Positions 48,648 to 58,417 are shown, numbered from the stretch's first letter. The stretch is 64,000 nucleotides of DNA from Mycobacterium saskatchewanense (GCF_010729105.1 NZ_AP022573.1:1798001-1862000); one strand, 5' to 3'. The notes: a model not told the origin generated them from the letters alone. Numbers and translations: made by a program.

Positions 48648-50335
48648 TTCTGTATCTCCGTTCCCAGCAGGGCCGAGGATCGGACCTTCTCGGCGGCCGC
48701 ATTTCTTCCAGCGATATAACCGAACGTCAGGCCCTGCCCCAGTGTCGTGCCGGGTCCCCAATATGCTTGGCCAGTGATACTGGCGGCGCAGTTGCCGGCG
48801 GCAAACAGTCCTGGGATCGCTTGACCAGACCAGCCGACAACCCGCGCGGCCGCGTCTATGCGTGGGCCGCCCTTGGTGTCCAGGGCGCCGGGGCCGAGCA
48901 GGATACAGTAGTAGGGCCCACCGCCGAATGGCGCCATGGCAGGGTTCGGCCATGCCGAATCGCCGACCTCCCAGGCTTTCTCGATCGCGGTCTCACCGCG
49001 CAGAAACTCGGGGTCGTACCCCGCCCTGGCATACTGGCCGAAGCGCTCGATTGTCTGACGCAGTCGAGCCGAGAAGTCTGACGCCAGGCGCACTTCACCT
49101 ATCTGCGGCGCGAGGGCGGCAAGCCGTGTGCCGATGTTGGCCGCGAGGTCCTCGAGTGTTTCACCGCAAATCAGGTATTCCGGTGACTCGTCCGGGTACG
49201 GCACCGGGAAGCGGCCGGTGCGAGTACCGGCCGGTGCGGGCAGACCGCGGCTGTCCGTATGGCGGACGGATTCGTCGAAGACCATGAAGAGGATGCGATT
49301 GGGATACTCGTGCCGGCCCGAGTCCCAAAAGAAGTGGGCCAGACCCCGTTCTGAGTAGGGCGATTTCTCGTTGAGCACCCTCTCGGCCCGGCTGTTCACC
49401 ACAACCATGGCATCCCCGTGGACGTGCAGGACGTCGCGTGCCGTTTGTCGATTGCGCAGCGCCAGCTCGACCACGACTTGATCCCACCAAGCCTGGCTCA
49501 TCGCCGACAACTGGGCGCCCGCGCGTGCGCCGATCGCAACGAAATCGCCTGTCGCGGTGGGTGCTCCCACTCCCCCGAGGACGGGAGCGCGAAGAAAATC
49601 CGCAACCAGTCGGGTGTTGTGGAGGAAGCCTCCGGTGGCGAACACCACGCCTTTCCTGGCGCCGATGAGTCGGGTCTGCCGACCACGTCGCGCCTCGACA
49701 CCGATGACCTCGTCATCCGTGTTCTTCAACAGGTCGATTACCGTGTGCCTGAGCAGGATCTTGGCTCCCAGGCGTTCGGATCCGCTCAGAAGTTGCTGAA
49801 CGACCAGCATTCCGCCAGCTGGCCCTCCGGGCCGCCAGTCGGGGGGCAATTTGGGAGCGAGTGCATGACCCCACTGCACTGCCTCGGGCAGGTCCGAGTA
49901 GTAATCGGGCATGTCGAAACCCTCGAGTTGCAGCGCTCCGGCCGCGACGAGTTCGTCGACGGCGGCGGCGGACTCGTCGAAAAAGGTCTCGATCAGCCAG
50001 TAGTCCTCAGCCGCGAGTCCAAGGGTGGGGGAGTCGGCAATGTAGCTTGCCGGGAATGCGCTTCGGGCCATGTACCGGATAAGTCGGTCGCGGTCGTCTT
50101 CGATCCCGTGTTCGTGCAGGGCGAAGTTGTCGGGAATCCAGATCGCGCCCCCTGACAGCGCCGTGGTGCCGCCGACGCCTGCGGCCTTTTCGAGGACCAG
50201 CACCGAGGAGCCCGAGCCGGCGGCCGCCACAGCGGCCGCACCGCCGGCAATCCCCGTTCCCACCACGACAACGTCGGCGACCGCATCCCATTCGGCTTCT
50301 TGCCATTGATCGTGCGGTGCCAGCTGCTCTGGCAT
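48644..50335 (-). CDS. FAD-binding dehydrogenase, 3-ketosteroid-Delta1-dehydrogenase-like
   Basis: 563-residue FAD-binding_2 flavoprotein. The FAD motif is VVVVGTGIAGGAAAVAAA with the second block EKAAGVGGTTALSGGAIWIPDN. The C-terminal cap/FAD end is GALDTKGGPRIDAAARVVGW, then IPGLFAAGNCAASITGQAYWGPGTTLGQGLTFGYIAGRNA, the pattern of KstD and related steroid dehydrogenases or reductases. It probably introduces or removes a double bond next to a ketone in a ring. The ATG at 50335 has AGGAGG upstream, and site C lies 87 bp further up. The ABM-like gene is overlapped downstream. Confidence 0.9.
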   Translation of the reverse strand: MPEQLAPHDQWQEAEWDAVADVVVVGTGIAGGAAAVAAAGSGSSVLVLEKAAGVGGTTALSGGAIWIPDNFALHEHGIEDDRDRLIRYMARSAFPASYIADSPTLGLAAEDYWLIETFFDESAAAVDELVAAGALQLEGFDMPDYYSDLPEAVQWGHALAPKLPPDWRPGGPAGGMLVVQQLLSGSERLGAKILLRHTVIDLLKNTDDEVIGVEARRGRQTRLIGARKGVVFATGGFLHNTRLVADFLRAPVLGGVGAPTATGDFVAIGARAGAQLSAMSQAWWDQVVVELALRNRQTARDVLHVHGDAMVVVNSRAERVLNEKSPYSERGLAHFFWDSGRHEYPNRILFMVFDESVRHTDSRGLPAPAGTRTGRFPVPYPDESPEYLICGETLEDLAANIGTRLAALAPQIGEVRLASDFSARLRQTIERFGQYARAGYDPEFLRGETAIEKAWEVGDSAWPNPAMAPFGGGPYYCILLGPGALDTKGGPRIDAAARVVGWSGQAIPGLFAAGNCAASITGQAYWGPGTTLGQGLTFGYIAGRNAAAEKVRSSALLGTEIQN

Positions 50336-50421
50336 GACCTGGACCTCCTGCGCAGGAAGGGATCTTCGCGTCAAGGCCGAAGGAAGACGATGGAAATTGC
50401 AATGTCTGGAAAGACCAATTA

Positions 50422-50438
50422 ACCATACGGTGATTGAT
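50422..50438 (+). promoter_or_regulatory. Candidate operator, site C
   Basis: ACCATACGGTGATTGAT preceded by TTA, 87 bp upstream of the flavoprotein start. The left half is identical to sites B and E. Confidence 0.6.
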
Positions 50439-50473
50439 AAATAACGTCAACCACGTTCGAGAATCGACGAGAG

Positions 50474-51610
50474 TCACTGACGCGGCAAAAGCACCCATTC
50501 CCGCGGTCCGCCCTCGCCGGCGTCAAATGCCGCGTTGTAGCGGTCGACGTAACCAGTCGATGCTTGCTGCGCGAACGGTGCAAGCCCGCGACGAGCGCTC
50601 TGCCATGCCGAGATGAGACGGTCCTCGGCCTCGTAGTCGAAGGGGTCCCCGCTCCGGCTAATGTACGCGGCATTCTCGGGCGGATTGTCCAAGAGCCAAC
50701 GCGCCGTCCGGGCATACCCTTCGTGCACGGAGACCGGATTGACATGCCCGAGCTGGTAGAAGGCCTTGTCATGGGGAGTGAGTCGATGAAATGGGTCCGC
50801 GTACAGCATCAGCGGCCATGCCGGGGTGGCCAGATCGAATGGCATGTCGATAATCTCGATCTCGCGCCCTACGGCAGCACTGAGGATTTCCACGAACTGC
50901 CGCAGTGTCGGAGTCCAGTCGTCGCAGACGTTGTATGTCTGGCCGGCCGCCAACTCTGACCGATCGACGGCGGCGATCAGCGCGCTCGCAGCGTTCTCCG
51001 AGTAGGCGACGGTTCGTAGCGTCAGGCCACCGTCGGGCAGGATGATGTGGCGCCGACCGTCGAGCAGGCGACGAAGAACCATCCATTCACGTGGCATCAC
51101 TTGCCGCGGACCATAAATCGTTGGATACCTGAAGTGAGTCGCCGTCGGATGACACTCGAATATCGTCTTTTCGGTGAGCACCATCCGGGCGATCTTCGTG
51201 TTGGTCTGTGGGCCCGGCTCGCTGTCGGCGAGCTGGTCGCCCTCCCGAGCCGGCACGGGCAAGCCGGCGGGATCGCGCGCTGCCGGCGTGCCGTGACCCA
51301 GATAGACGGGGTTTCCCCCCACGGTGACCAGCTTGCCGACGCGGCCCTGCAGCAGCCGAACGGTGTCGCGAGTCCTGCCATACATGACCAGTGCAAGGTC
51401 AAAAGTCCTGTCCGACAATGCACTGCATAGCTGATCAGCTGAAAACGCATCGGCGTAGATGCGCTCAACCGAATTTGGCACCGCACCGGTCTCGTGGTGT
51501 CCACGATTGAGCATCGTGACCCGATACCCACGTTGCAGAAGACCGGCGATCACAAACGGCCCCGTCGGGCCGGTGCCACCGATCACCAGCGCGGTGAGGC
51601 TATGCGTCAT
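50474..51610 (-). CDS. NAD-dependent epimerase/dehydratase family protein
   Basis: 378-residue extended-SDR-type protein. The nucleotide motif is ALVIGGTGPTGPFVIAGLLQRGY, and IYGPRQVMPREWM sits where extended SDRs bind cofactor and substrate. YNVCDDWTPTLRQFVEILSAAVG follows. The classical YxxxK pair is not obvious, so it may be a reductase-like or 3-beta-hydroxysteroid-dehydrogenase-like member. It is downstream of the DUF35/thiolase pair on the same strand (gap 83 bp). Confidence 0.8.
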   Translation of the reverse strand: MTHSLTALVIGGTGPTGPFVIAGLLQRGYRVTMLNRGHHETGAVPNSVERIYADAFSADQLCSALSDRTFDLALVMYGRTRDTVRLLQGRVGKLVTVGGNPVYLGHGTPAARDPAGLPVPAREGDQLADSEPGPQTNTKIARMVLTEKTIFECHPTATHFRYPTIYGPRQVMPREWMVLRRLLDGRRHIILPDGGLTLRTVAYSENAASALIAAVDRSELAAGQTYNVCDDWTPTLRQFVEILSAAVGREIEIIDMPFDLATPAWPLMLYADPFHRLTPHDKAFYQLGHVNPVSVHEGYARTARWLLDNPPENAAYISRSGDPFDYEAEDRLISAWQSARRGLAPFAQQASTGYVDRYNAAFDAGEGGPREWVLLPRQ

Positions 51611-51693
51611 GCGCGCGACCCCACACCGGCGTTCCCCTACCTGGCATTTTTCCGAATGAGAGCTTCAACATGGTGCGGCAAGTGGTGTGCAGA

Positions 51694-52089
51694 CTATTCA
51701 GCGAGGACGAACGTGGGCAACGTAGCGCCGTTGTCGTATCTGCGAGGGGACACGCGGACTTTGGTGCCGACATGCACGCTGTCCACTTCGCAGTCGACGA
51801 CATGAGTCAGCATCGACCAACCATCATCGAGCTCCACGATCGCAAGCACGAACGGGGTCGGCTGGTCAGGACTCACGGTCTGGTGGACAACCGTGAACGA
51901 ATAGACCGAGCCGATTCCCTGACTGTTGACCCACCGCCAGTCGCCGCTACCACAGTACGGGCACAGCGGTTCGGGGACAAAGAAACGCCCACCGCACGAA
52001 ACGCACTCGGGCACGGTGAGTTTGCCGTCTTTTTCGAGAGCGTTCCAGAAAGCGGCACTCAGCTCGTTCGGCACTGGCTTCGGAGGCAT
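51694..52089 (-). CDS. Zn-ribbon/OB-fold protein (DUF35), thiolase partner
   Basis: 131-residue DUF35 protein. The rubredoxin-like zinc ribbon has two CxxC pairs (CVSCGGRF and CPYCGSGD), followed by an OB-fold (SVYSFTVVHQTVSP, PFVLAIVELDDGW). DUF35 proteins form obligate complexes with thiolase-like condensing or aldolase enzymes and present the acyl-CoA. The ATG at 52089 starts one base after the thiolase stop, so the two are translationally coupled and surely act together. Confidence 0.92.
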   Translation of the reverse strand: MPPKPVPNELSAAFWNALEKDGKLTVPECVSCGGRFFVPEPLCPYCGSGDWRWVNSQGIGSVYSFTVVHQTVSPDQPTPFVLAIVELDDGWSMLTHVVDCEVDSVHVGTKVRVSPRRYDNGATLPTFVLAE

Positions 52090-52090
52090 A

Positions 52091-53251
52091 TCAGACCTTT
52101 CCGAGGAGGATGACTTCCTGATGGCTCGCACCCGATCCCGCGTTGGCGGCGACGCCTGCCCGAGCGTTGGGCACCTGGTGCACCGCGGTCCCGCGCAATT
52201 GTCGAACGACTTCGATAATGCGCAGCGTTTGGTGCTGCATGCCGTTCCACGCGTACGACAGAAGGCCCCCGTCGACGTTTACCGGTAGCGGTGATTCAAG
52301 ACCAATCCCAACGCTTTCGACATACGGGCCGCCCTCCCCCTCCTTGCATACGCCCAGACACTCCAGGGTCCGGATGATCTCGAAGGAATTGGGGTCGTAC
52401 AACGCCATCACATCGATGTCCTCGATCGACAAACCAGATTGGGCGAACATCCGGGAAGCGGCGGCGGCGCCGACGCGACCGACGGTCCGGTAGATCGGGG
52501 GATTCTTGTAAGGTGCCTCATGGAACTGCATTCCGCCACCCAGGACGGCCACCGCTGGCTGCTTGAGATCGCGTGCGCGTTCGACCGACGTCAAGACCAC
52601 CGCACCGCCGCCCTCCGCGGACACACACAGATCCAGCAGGTGAAAAGGGCTGGCGACCATCCGCGATGCAAGCACATCAGCAATTGTGATCTGCGGCTTC
52701 CCGTACATTACCGCTTCGGGGTTGGTGTAGCCGTAATTGCGGATCGTCGCGGCCACGGTCGCCAACTGCTCGGGGGTCGTCCCGAACTCGTACATGTGCC
52801 GTTGTGCGACCAACGCGAAGAACGGCACAACGTAGGCATCCCAGATGTCGCTGAACTCCAGTGGGTCAGGGACATTTACCGGCCCGGAACTGAACATCCC
52901 GGTTTGCGCCCCGCCCACGACCGCCACCTCGCACAAGCCGGCAGCGATGCCCGAGGCCGCCTTGAGCACACCGCGGATTCCTGCCACGTCGGTGAAGCTA
53001 TCCGAAATCCAGGACAGATCATGGCCAAGGACGCGACCCCAGGACGCCGCGTCTCCCGTACGCCCTAATTCTGGCCGCCCTGGCCGGGGCCACTCGAGTG
53101 CGACGCCGTCCACGTCATCGCGAGTCAAGCCGGCATCGTCCAACGCCGAATCCATGGCGCTGACCACGAGGCCGAACAGCGTCTCTCCCTGGATCCGCTT
53201 GGCCTGTTCAGTTGCCCCGACTCCCACGATAGCTACGTCTTTGAGATTCAC
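52091..53251 (-). CDS. Thiolase-like lipid-transfer/aldolase protein (Ltp2/SCP-x type)
   Basis: 386-residue thiolase-fold protein. It starts VNLKDVAIVGVGATEQ and has GIRGVLKAASGIAAGLCEVAVVGG where thiolases normally carry the nucleophilic Cys; no Cys is present there. The C-terminal GGLLSYAWNGMQHQ replaces the GGxxSxGHP motif. These changes, with an adjacent DUF35 partner, are typical of Ltp2-like retro-aldolases of steroid side-chain degradation and other non-thiolytic members. The GTG at 53251 has GGCGGAG upstream; an ATG at 53275 is the alternative. Site E lies just upstream. Confidence 0.88.
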   Translation of the reverse strand: MNLKDVAIVGVGATEQAKRIQGETLFGLVVSAMDSALDDAGLTRDDVDGVALEWPRPGRPELGRTGDAASWGRVLGHDLSWISDSFTDVAGIRGVLKAASGIAAGLCEVAVVGGAQTGMFSSGPVNVPDPLEFSDIWDAYVVPFFALVAQRHMYEFGTTPEQLATVAATIRNYGYTNPEAVMYGKPQITIADVLASRMVASPFHLLDLCVSAEGGGAVVLTSVERARDLKQPAVAVLGGGMQFHEAPYKNPPIYRTVGRVGAAAASRMFAQSGLSIEDIDVMALYDPNSFEIIRTLECLGVCKEGEGGPYVESVGIGLESPLPVNVDGGLLSYAWNGMQHQTLRIIEVVRQLRGTAVHQVPNARAGVAANAGSGASHQEVILLGKV

Positions 53252-53294
53252 TGTCTGCACTCCGCCCAGTAGCATTCCGCGGTGGAATCCGATA

Positions 53295-53311
53295 ACCAAT
53301 CGGCGTATGGT
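53295..53311 (-). promoter_or_regulatory. Candidate operator, site E (best dyad)
   Basis: Minus-strand ACCATACGCCGATTGGT, an almost ideal ACCAnnCGnCGnnTGGT palindrome, 44 bp upstream of the thiolase GTG. It is the clearest member of the set. Confidence 0.65.
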
Positions 53312-53503
53312 AACAGCCCTCGCGGACGAGTCAACACCGCGCGGCCCAGCGGGGCACGCCACGTTGCGCCGCCGTCGGGCACGCCCCAAACGGACGTCGC
53401 CTGCAGCACGTTCGGACCAGAAAGCGCTGTGGGCAGGCAAGTTGGGTACGCCGCAGCCGGCGCGTGCACTGCTCAAACGGGTGGCGATGCCGGCAGGCCA
53501 CGT

Positions 53504-54553
53504 TCACGGCCCGGGCGGGAGGCGCGTGATGGGGCGGTAATCGGATGGTCGAGTCCCGTCGTGCTTGGCGAACATGCTGTATAGCGCCCCGGCGTCGCGA
53601 TAGCCCACACGCGAGGAGATCTCAGCGATGCTGAGCTGCGTCTCACGCAGCAAGTCTTTGGCTGCCTCGACCCGCAACCGTCCCAGATAGTCGCGGGGCC
53701 GTTCCCCCGTCGCCGCCTTGAACCGGCGGGTCAGAGTCCTCGCGCTCATACCGAACGTTCTCGCCACATCACGCAGCGCGAGCGGCTCGGTAAAGTGCTG
53801 CTCGAGATAGCCCTGCACCTTCGCGATGTCACTGTCGCCGTGGTACTTCTGGCCACCAAAGGCGGTCATGCCCGTCTCGTAGTTTCGCCGGGAGTCGCTC
53901 AATGCCCATTGGGCGACCGATCGTGCGACCTGGCGGCCGAAGGTCCGTTCGATGAGCATGACCAGCAGGTCAGCGGCCGAATTCATGCCCACGCAGCAAA
54001 AGACGCCGCCTGCGTCGGTGATCAATCGGCTCGGTTGCAGATCAACGGCCGGGAAGCGGCGCGCGAATTCGGCCGCCTGCGAGATAAATGCGGTGGCAAG
54101 CCGGCCGTCGAGCAGGCCGGCCTCCGCGAGCAAAAAGGCGGCCGGCCCATGACCGGCGATGAGCGATCCTTGTTCATGGCGCGCCGTCAACCAGGCCACG
54201 AGTTCAGCGTTATCGTCGATGCCGCGTGCCGGGGTGCCCCAGAATCCGGCAACCCAGATCACGTCACACTCTGTCGTCCGCGCGAGGACGGAGGTCGCAC
54301 GGAGAGTCGCCGTGCCGAATTGGACATCGCCGCCGTCGACGGATGCGATCACTGTCGAATGGGGCCCGGGCGGCCCGCCGGCAGTGACCGCAGCGACGCC
54401 CAGAAGGTCGGCCGCCAGCGCGACACTGCTCAGTGTCGCGTGTCTCGGTACCGCGATCACGCAACGAATCATGACCACTCGATTGTCCCCGGGGACGCCG
54501 CACGGCGCCGCCAAATCCACGTGCACGGGCCGTTCGTTGTCGCTATTTGCCAT
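53504..54553 (-). CDS. GlxA-type AraC-family transcriptional regulator (second copy)
   Basis: 349-residue paralogue of the regulator at 36212. The DJ-1/PfpI-like half includes LIAGHGPAAFLLAEAGLL (no nucleophile Cys) and GGVFCCVGMNSAADLLV (vicinal Cys-Cys kept). The AraC half has LRDVARTFGMSARTLTRRFK and SIAEISSRVGYRDAGALYSMF. An alternative start is the ATG 27 codons in (MIRCVIAVP), which aligns better with the paralogue. It is divergent from an ACMSD-type amidohydrolase, as in the first copy, so the regulator/amidohydrolase pair was duplicated. Confidence 0.88.
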   Translation of the reverse strand: MANSDNERPVHVDLAAPCGVPGDNRVVMIRCVIAVPRHATLSSVALAADLLGVAAVTAGGPPGPHSTVIASVDGGDVQFGTATLRATSVLARTTECDVIWVAGFWGTPARGIDDNAELVAWLTARHEQGSLIAGHGPAAFLLAEAGLLDGRLATAFISQAAEFARRFPAVDLQPSRLITDAGGVFCCVGMNSAADLLVMLIERTFGRQVARSVAQWALSDSRRNYETGMTAFGGQKYHGDSDIAKVQGYLEQHFTEPLALRDVARTFGMSARTLTRRFKAATGERPRDYLGRLRVEAAKDLLRETQLSIAEISSRVGYRDAGALYSMFAKHDGTRPSDYRPITRLPPGP

Positions 54554-54720
54554 GACTCCGTCCGTTGCGCCCCTCGCCGGGCCGACTTCACCCGAGATTT
54601 ACTCCAAGGTGAGGCCGGTACTCAAGCGCAACCGCGACGACCGGGCACCGCTCGAAACGACGCACCGCTGCAGCACTTCACCGCAGTTGACCTACCCACG
54701 CTGACCTGAGAGGGAGAGAC

Positions 54721-55914
54721 ATGACGGCGCAGCTACAAGCGACGTTCCCGGTCGCCGACGCCGACCAGCACTACTACGAGCCCCGCGACGCCTACACCCG
54801 GTACCTGGATCCGCAATATCGCTCCGAGTATCGCTGGGTGAGCACTGACGACGGGCGGGCCCACCTCGTCATCGGCGGCAAGCTCTTCAGGATGATCCCG
54901 AATCCCACGTTCAACCCGGTTGCCAGCCCCGGGGCACTCGTCGACTACCTCAAGGCAAGGAATAAGGGGGGTGCGTCGGGCAAGGAACTCGCCGGTGAGC
55001 TCGAGGCTCTTCGTCCCGAGTGGGTCGAGCGCGAAGCCCGGGTCAAGACCATGGACGCGCAGGGTCTCCACTCGGCTCTGCTGCTTCCGACGTTGTCGCT
55101 CGGAATAGAAGAGCTGCTGTATGACAACCCGCCGGCTCTGAACGCGCTGATCCGCGCCGGCAGCCGCTGGCTTGAAGAGGACTGGGGGCTCGGCCGCGAC
55201 GACCGGCTCATCTGCGCGCCGATGCTTAGCCTGGTCGACCCGGAGGCGGCCGAGTCCGAGCTGAATTGGGCTATCGAGCGCGGCGCCAGGGCGATTACCC
55301 TGCGGCCGGGGCCGGTACGCGCGATCAGTGGCAACCGCTCCCCCGGGGACAAGGCCCACGACCGGTTTTTCGCCCGGGCCGCGGAGGCGGGGGTTGTGAT
55401 CTGTTTCCATGCCGCTGACTCCGGTTATGGGATATATGCCGAGGATTACGGCGAACACAGCAGCATCAGCACTTTCGCCTCGGGAACCTTCGCCGAGGTG
55501 TTGTCCTTGCACCTCGAGCGGCCCATCTTCGACACGGCGGCCGCGTTGATTTGCCATGGCGTCTTCGACAGGCACCCGAACCTCAAAGTTGCCGCCCTCG
55601 AATTGGGTGCAGGTTGGGTGCCCGACCTACTGCGGCGGCTAGAGACCGCCTACGGACGCGTGCCCCAGCTGTTCGGGTCTGACCCGGTTGACGTGTTCCA
55701 CGAGCATTTTTGGGTCACGCCGTTTCACGAGCAGAGCATCCCCGAAACGCTCACATACATGCGCCCCGAGCGGGTGTTGTTCGGCTCGGACTGGCCGCAT
55801 CCCGAGGGCGTTGTCGAGCCGTTGGACTTCCTCGAAGAGCTCGAAGGCGTTCCCGCGGATCAGGTCAACATGATCATGGGCGACAACATGCGGCAGATGT
55901 TGAGCATGACCTAG
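54721..55914 (+). CDS. Amidohydrolase, ACMSD-type (second copy)
   Basis: 397-residue amidohydrolase_2 protein. DADQHYYEPRDAYTRYL at the N-terminus supplies the metal-binding His region. VICFHAADSGYG gives the barrel His, and VLFGSDWPHPEGVVEP the final Asp. VAALELGAGWVPDLLRRLE is the usual family block. The ATG at 54721 has GAGAGGGAGA directly upstream. It is only moderately similar to the copy at 34857, so the pair is ancient or acts on different intermediates. Confidence 0.88.
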   Translation: MTAQLQATFPVADADQHYYEPRDAYTRYLDPQYRSEYRWVSTDDGRAHLVIGGKLFRMIPNPTFNPVASPGALVDYLKARNKGGASGKELAGELEALRPEWVEREARVKTMDAQGLHSALLLPTLSLGIEELLYDNPPALNALIRAGSRWLEEDWGLGRDDRLICAPMLSLVDPEAAESELNWAIERGARAITLRPGPVRAISGNRSPGDKAHDRFFARAAEAGVVICFHAADSGYGIYAEDYGEHSSISTFASGTFAEVLSLHLERPIFDTAAALICHGVFDRHPNLKVAALELGAGWVPDLLRRLETAYGRVPQLFGSDPVDVFHEHFWVTPFHEQSIPETLTYMRPERVLFGSDWPHPEGVVEPLDFLEELEGVPADQVNMIMGDNMRQMLSMT

Positions 55915-56412
55915 CCATTGCATCGGCCGGCCCGGACGTCAGCGTTAGCGCTGACCGGCGATCATTCGCCAAGGGCTCCAATCGATCACTGCGCCGCGGG
56001 ACCAGAATCCAGGCCGTCTAGCCCGGTTTGCCCAACCAGCGGTCGGACCCGCACGCGCGCACGAATGGTGGCTGAGCCGGTCACCAGATCCGACGGCACC
56101 GACACACATCCCGCTCATCTCATTCGAGAAGACGCGTCACATGACAACAGCAGCCACGCCGACGCGGTGCGTGTCGAGGTTCATGGTCGCCATCGGACAA
56201 AGCCGCGAAGGCGCTGGCGGGCCACCGCGCGAAGATTTTCGACGCAATCGATATCGAGAACCGAATCGCTTGGACACCAGCGTTTTTCGCGGTCTCCGGC
56301 ACTATTTGTCGCAGACCCCTCGACGACTCGTCGGTGATTAGCAGAAACCTGGCTAAACGTGGCCGGTTCCGGCAACCGCGGTGCCGAAAAGCGTTCCGGT
56401 ATGGCGCGACTC
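55915..56412. other. Non-coding gap between convergent genes, with a possible decayed fragment
   Basis: No intact gene. A plus-strand stretch around 56195-56330 reads DKAAKALAGHRAKIFDAI and then WTPAFFAVSGTI with coding-like third positions, but no start is seen and similarity is not recognised. It is probably a remnant. No clear terminator hairpin was found. Confidence 0.35.
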
Positions 56413-58074
56413 CTACCCTCGGCGCTCGTCACGTCCGATGGCGAAGCCCAGCCGGTGTAGGTCCCACGTTCCGGGAGTGATCCCCTCCGCCCGCAGGACG
56501 GCCTTCTGCACCCGGTTGGTCGCCGGTGTCACCGGCAGACTCTCACGAATTTCGACGTATCGCGGAACCGCGAAGTAGGGTAATCGCTCCTTGAGAAAAG
56601 CGAAGAGCTCCCCCGGATCGATCTCCTCTCCCGGGATCGGGATGATGCAAGCCTTGATCTCGATGTCGGCCAGCTCGGAGGGAGCCGCACACACCGCGAC
56701 CTGCGCAACCTTCGGGTGCCCCGCGATGGCCTCTTCGAGCTGGAGTGAGGAGATGTTCTCGCCGCGCCGGCGCAAAGCATCGGCCTTGCGGTCGACGAAC
56801 GTGTAGAAGCCCTCCGCGTCGCGCGTGAAGTAGTCGCCGGTGTGGTGCCACAATCCCCGCCACGCGTGTACGGTGGCCTCCGGTTTGTTCCAGTAGCCGG
56901 AGAACATGGCGTCCGGAAGCTTCGGTCGAATGACGAGTTCCCCGATCTCGCCGTCACCGACCGCGAGCCCGTGCTCGTCGAAGAGCTCGACGTCAACGTG
57001 GTGGCAGGGCCTGCCGTTGGCACCGCGCCTGCGCGGGCCCTCGACGTAGTCGAGCAGGCCCGGCGTTATCTCCGTCTGGCCGATGCCTTCAGCGATAACC
57101 GGCGTCTTGAACCGATCCTCGAAACGGTCCTGATCGTCCGGGTGCATTGGCGGGAACCCCGCAATCCGGAAGGGATGCGCACCATCCGAAGGTCTCGCCG
57201 GTTGCCGCAGGATCGCCAGTGCATGCACGCCGATGCCGAACAGGCACGTGGCGTTTTCCTCGGCGGCCCGGGAAATGTAGGTCGATGCCGAGAAGCTGGT
57301 CTCGATGCACGCGGACGCACCTTCGAGCATCAGCGCGAACATGACCGCCATGTGAGCACCGCTATGAAATAGCGGAAACGCGGTGAAGATACGGTCGCCC
57401 GGGATCACCCAACCGCGCTCCGCCCATGGCGCGGCGTAATAGGTGTAGTAACCGTGGCTCAACATGCAGCCCTTGGCCAGTCCGGTGGTACCAGACGTAT
57501 ACATGATGGCCATGAGATCGGCTGGGGTGAGGTCCACGTCGGGGGCCTGCCGTCGCGAGGCCCCGAGCTGGCCCCAGCTTACGGTCGCATCGCCGATCGC
57601 GGGGACGTCGTCGAGCAGGACGATCCGCTCCAGCACCCCAACTGGCGACGATATGACCTCCTGATACCCGGCCGCATCGGTCACGACGACCTTGGCTCCC
57701 GAATCGGCCAGCTGGTAAGCAAGGAACTCGCCACGCAGGAACGGGTTGAGCGGCACCAATATCGAGCCCAGCTTCGCGGAGGCGAACATGAGCTCGATGC
57801 ACTCCTCGCGGTTTGTGCACAATGTGGCCACCCGGTCGCCGCGTCGGATCCCCAGCTCGGCCAAACCGGCGGCCAGCCCGTCGGATACGCCGTCCAATTC
57901 GGCAGCGGATGTCCACCGGCCGCCACACTTCAGGAAAGGCGCGTCTGGGTCTTTCGCGGCGCGTGACCGGAGGGCTGCGTCGATGGTGCGAATCTGGGGT
58001 TCGATATCGCTGCGCGGTTCGAAGGCGTGCCGGTCGGCGCCTTTGTCACACGCCGGGCTCGCTACCTTCGTCAT
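56413..58074 (-). CDS. ATP-dependent acyl-CoA ligase (ANL superfamily)
   Basis: 553-residue ligase. P-loop MYTSGTTGLAKGCMLSHGY, A5-type EGIGQTEITPG, hinge VDRKADALRRRGENISS, and the C-terminal Lys in TNRVQKAVLRAEG. It is paralogous to the ligases at 38437 and 63275 but lacks their NIYLKG segment (it has PLNPFLRGEFLAYQ). The ATG at 58074 is used; the upstream frame is non-conserved. Candidate site K lies 327 bp upstream, too far to be convincing for this gene. Confidence 0.9.
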   Translation of the reverse strand: MTKVASPACDKGADRHAFEPRSDIEPQIRTIDAALRSRAAKDPDAPFLKCGGRWTSAAELDGVSDGLAAGLAELGIRRGDRVATLCTNREECIELMFASAKLGSILVPLNPFLRGEFLAYQLADSGAKVVVTDAAGYQEVISSPVGVLERIVLLDDVPAIGDATVSWGQLGASRRQAPDVDLTPADLMAIMYTSGTTGLAKGCMLSHGYYTYYAAPWAERGWVIPGDRIFTAFPLFHSGAHMAVMFALMLEGASACIETSFSASTYISRAAEENATCLFGIGVHALAILRQPARPSDGAHPFRIAGFPPMHPDDQDRFEDRFKTPVIAEGIGQTEITPGLLDYVEGPRRRGANGRPCHHVDVELFDEHGLAVGDGEIGELVIRPKLPDAMFSGYWNKPEATVHAWRGLWHHTGDYFTRDAEGFYTFVDRKADALRRRGENISSLQLEEAIAGHPKVAQVAVCAAPSELADIEIKACIIPIPGEEIDPGELFAFLKERLPYFAVPRYVEIRESLPVTPATNRVQKAVLRAEGITPGTWDLHRLGFAIGRDERRG

Positions 58075-58400
58075 GGGCTCGCTTTCGTGACACGGAACGG
58101 CGCATTCCAACGTTAGGCCGGCCACGTACACCCCGCCATGGACGCAAACGTCGATTGTGGAGTCGGATGCGACATCGCACAACCCTGACGCTCGATACGC
58201 GATCCCGGACCCTGGCCGCTACCGCCGTGCCCGCGCATTGAATTCGGTTGCGCTGCCTCGACTGCGGCCAGGCTTCCCGCATCCCTGGCCAAGGCGGCCT
58301 CACGGCCTTGGATCATGATTGTCCGGCCGCGTCTCACCACCGGCGTTCCAGCTCCTCCGCGAGCCCGGGCCCGCTTGCCTGCTCAGTATCGCTACCGTGA

Positions 58401-58417
58401 ACCAAACGGCGCTTATT
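58401..58417 (+). promoter_or_regulatory. Candidate operator, site K (weak)
   Basis: ACCAAACGGCGCTTATT. The left half fits the motif, the right half does not. It lies 327 bp from the ligase start and 415 bp from tetR, so its role is doubtful. Confidence 0.3.
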
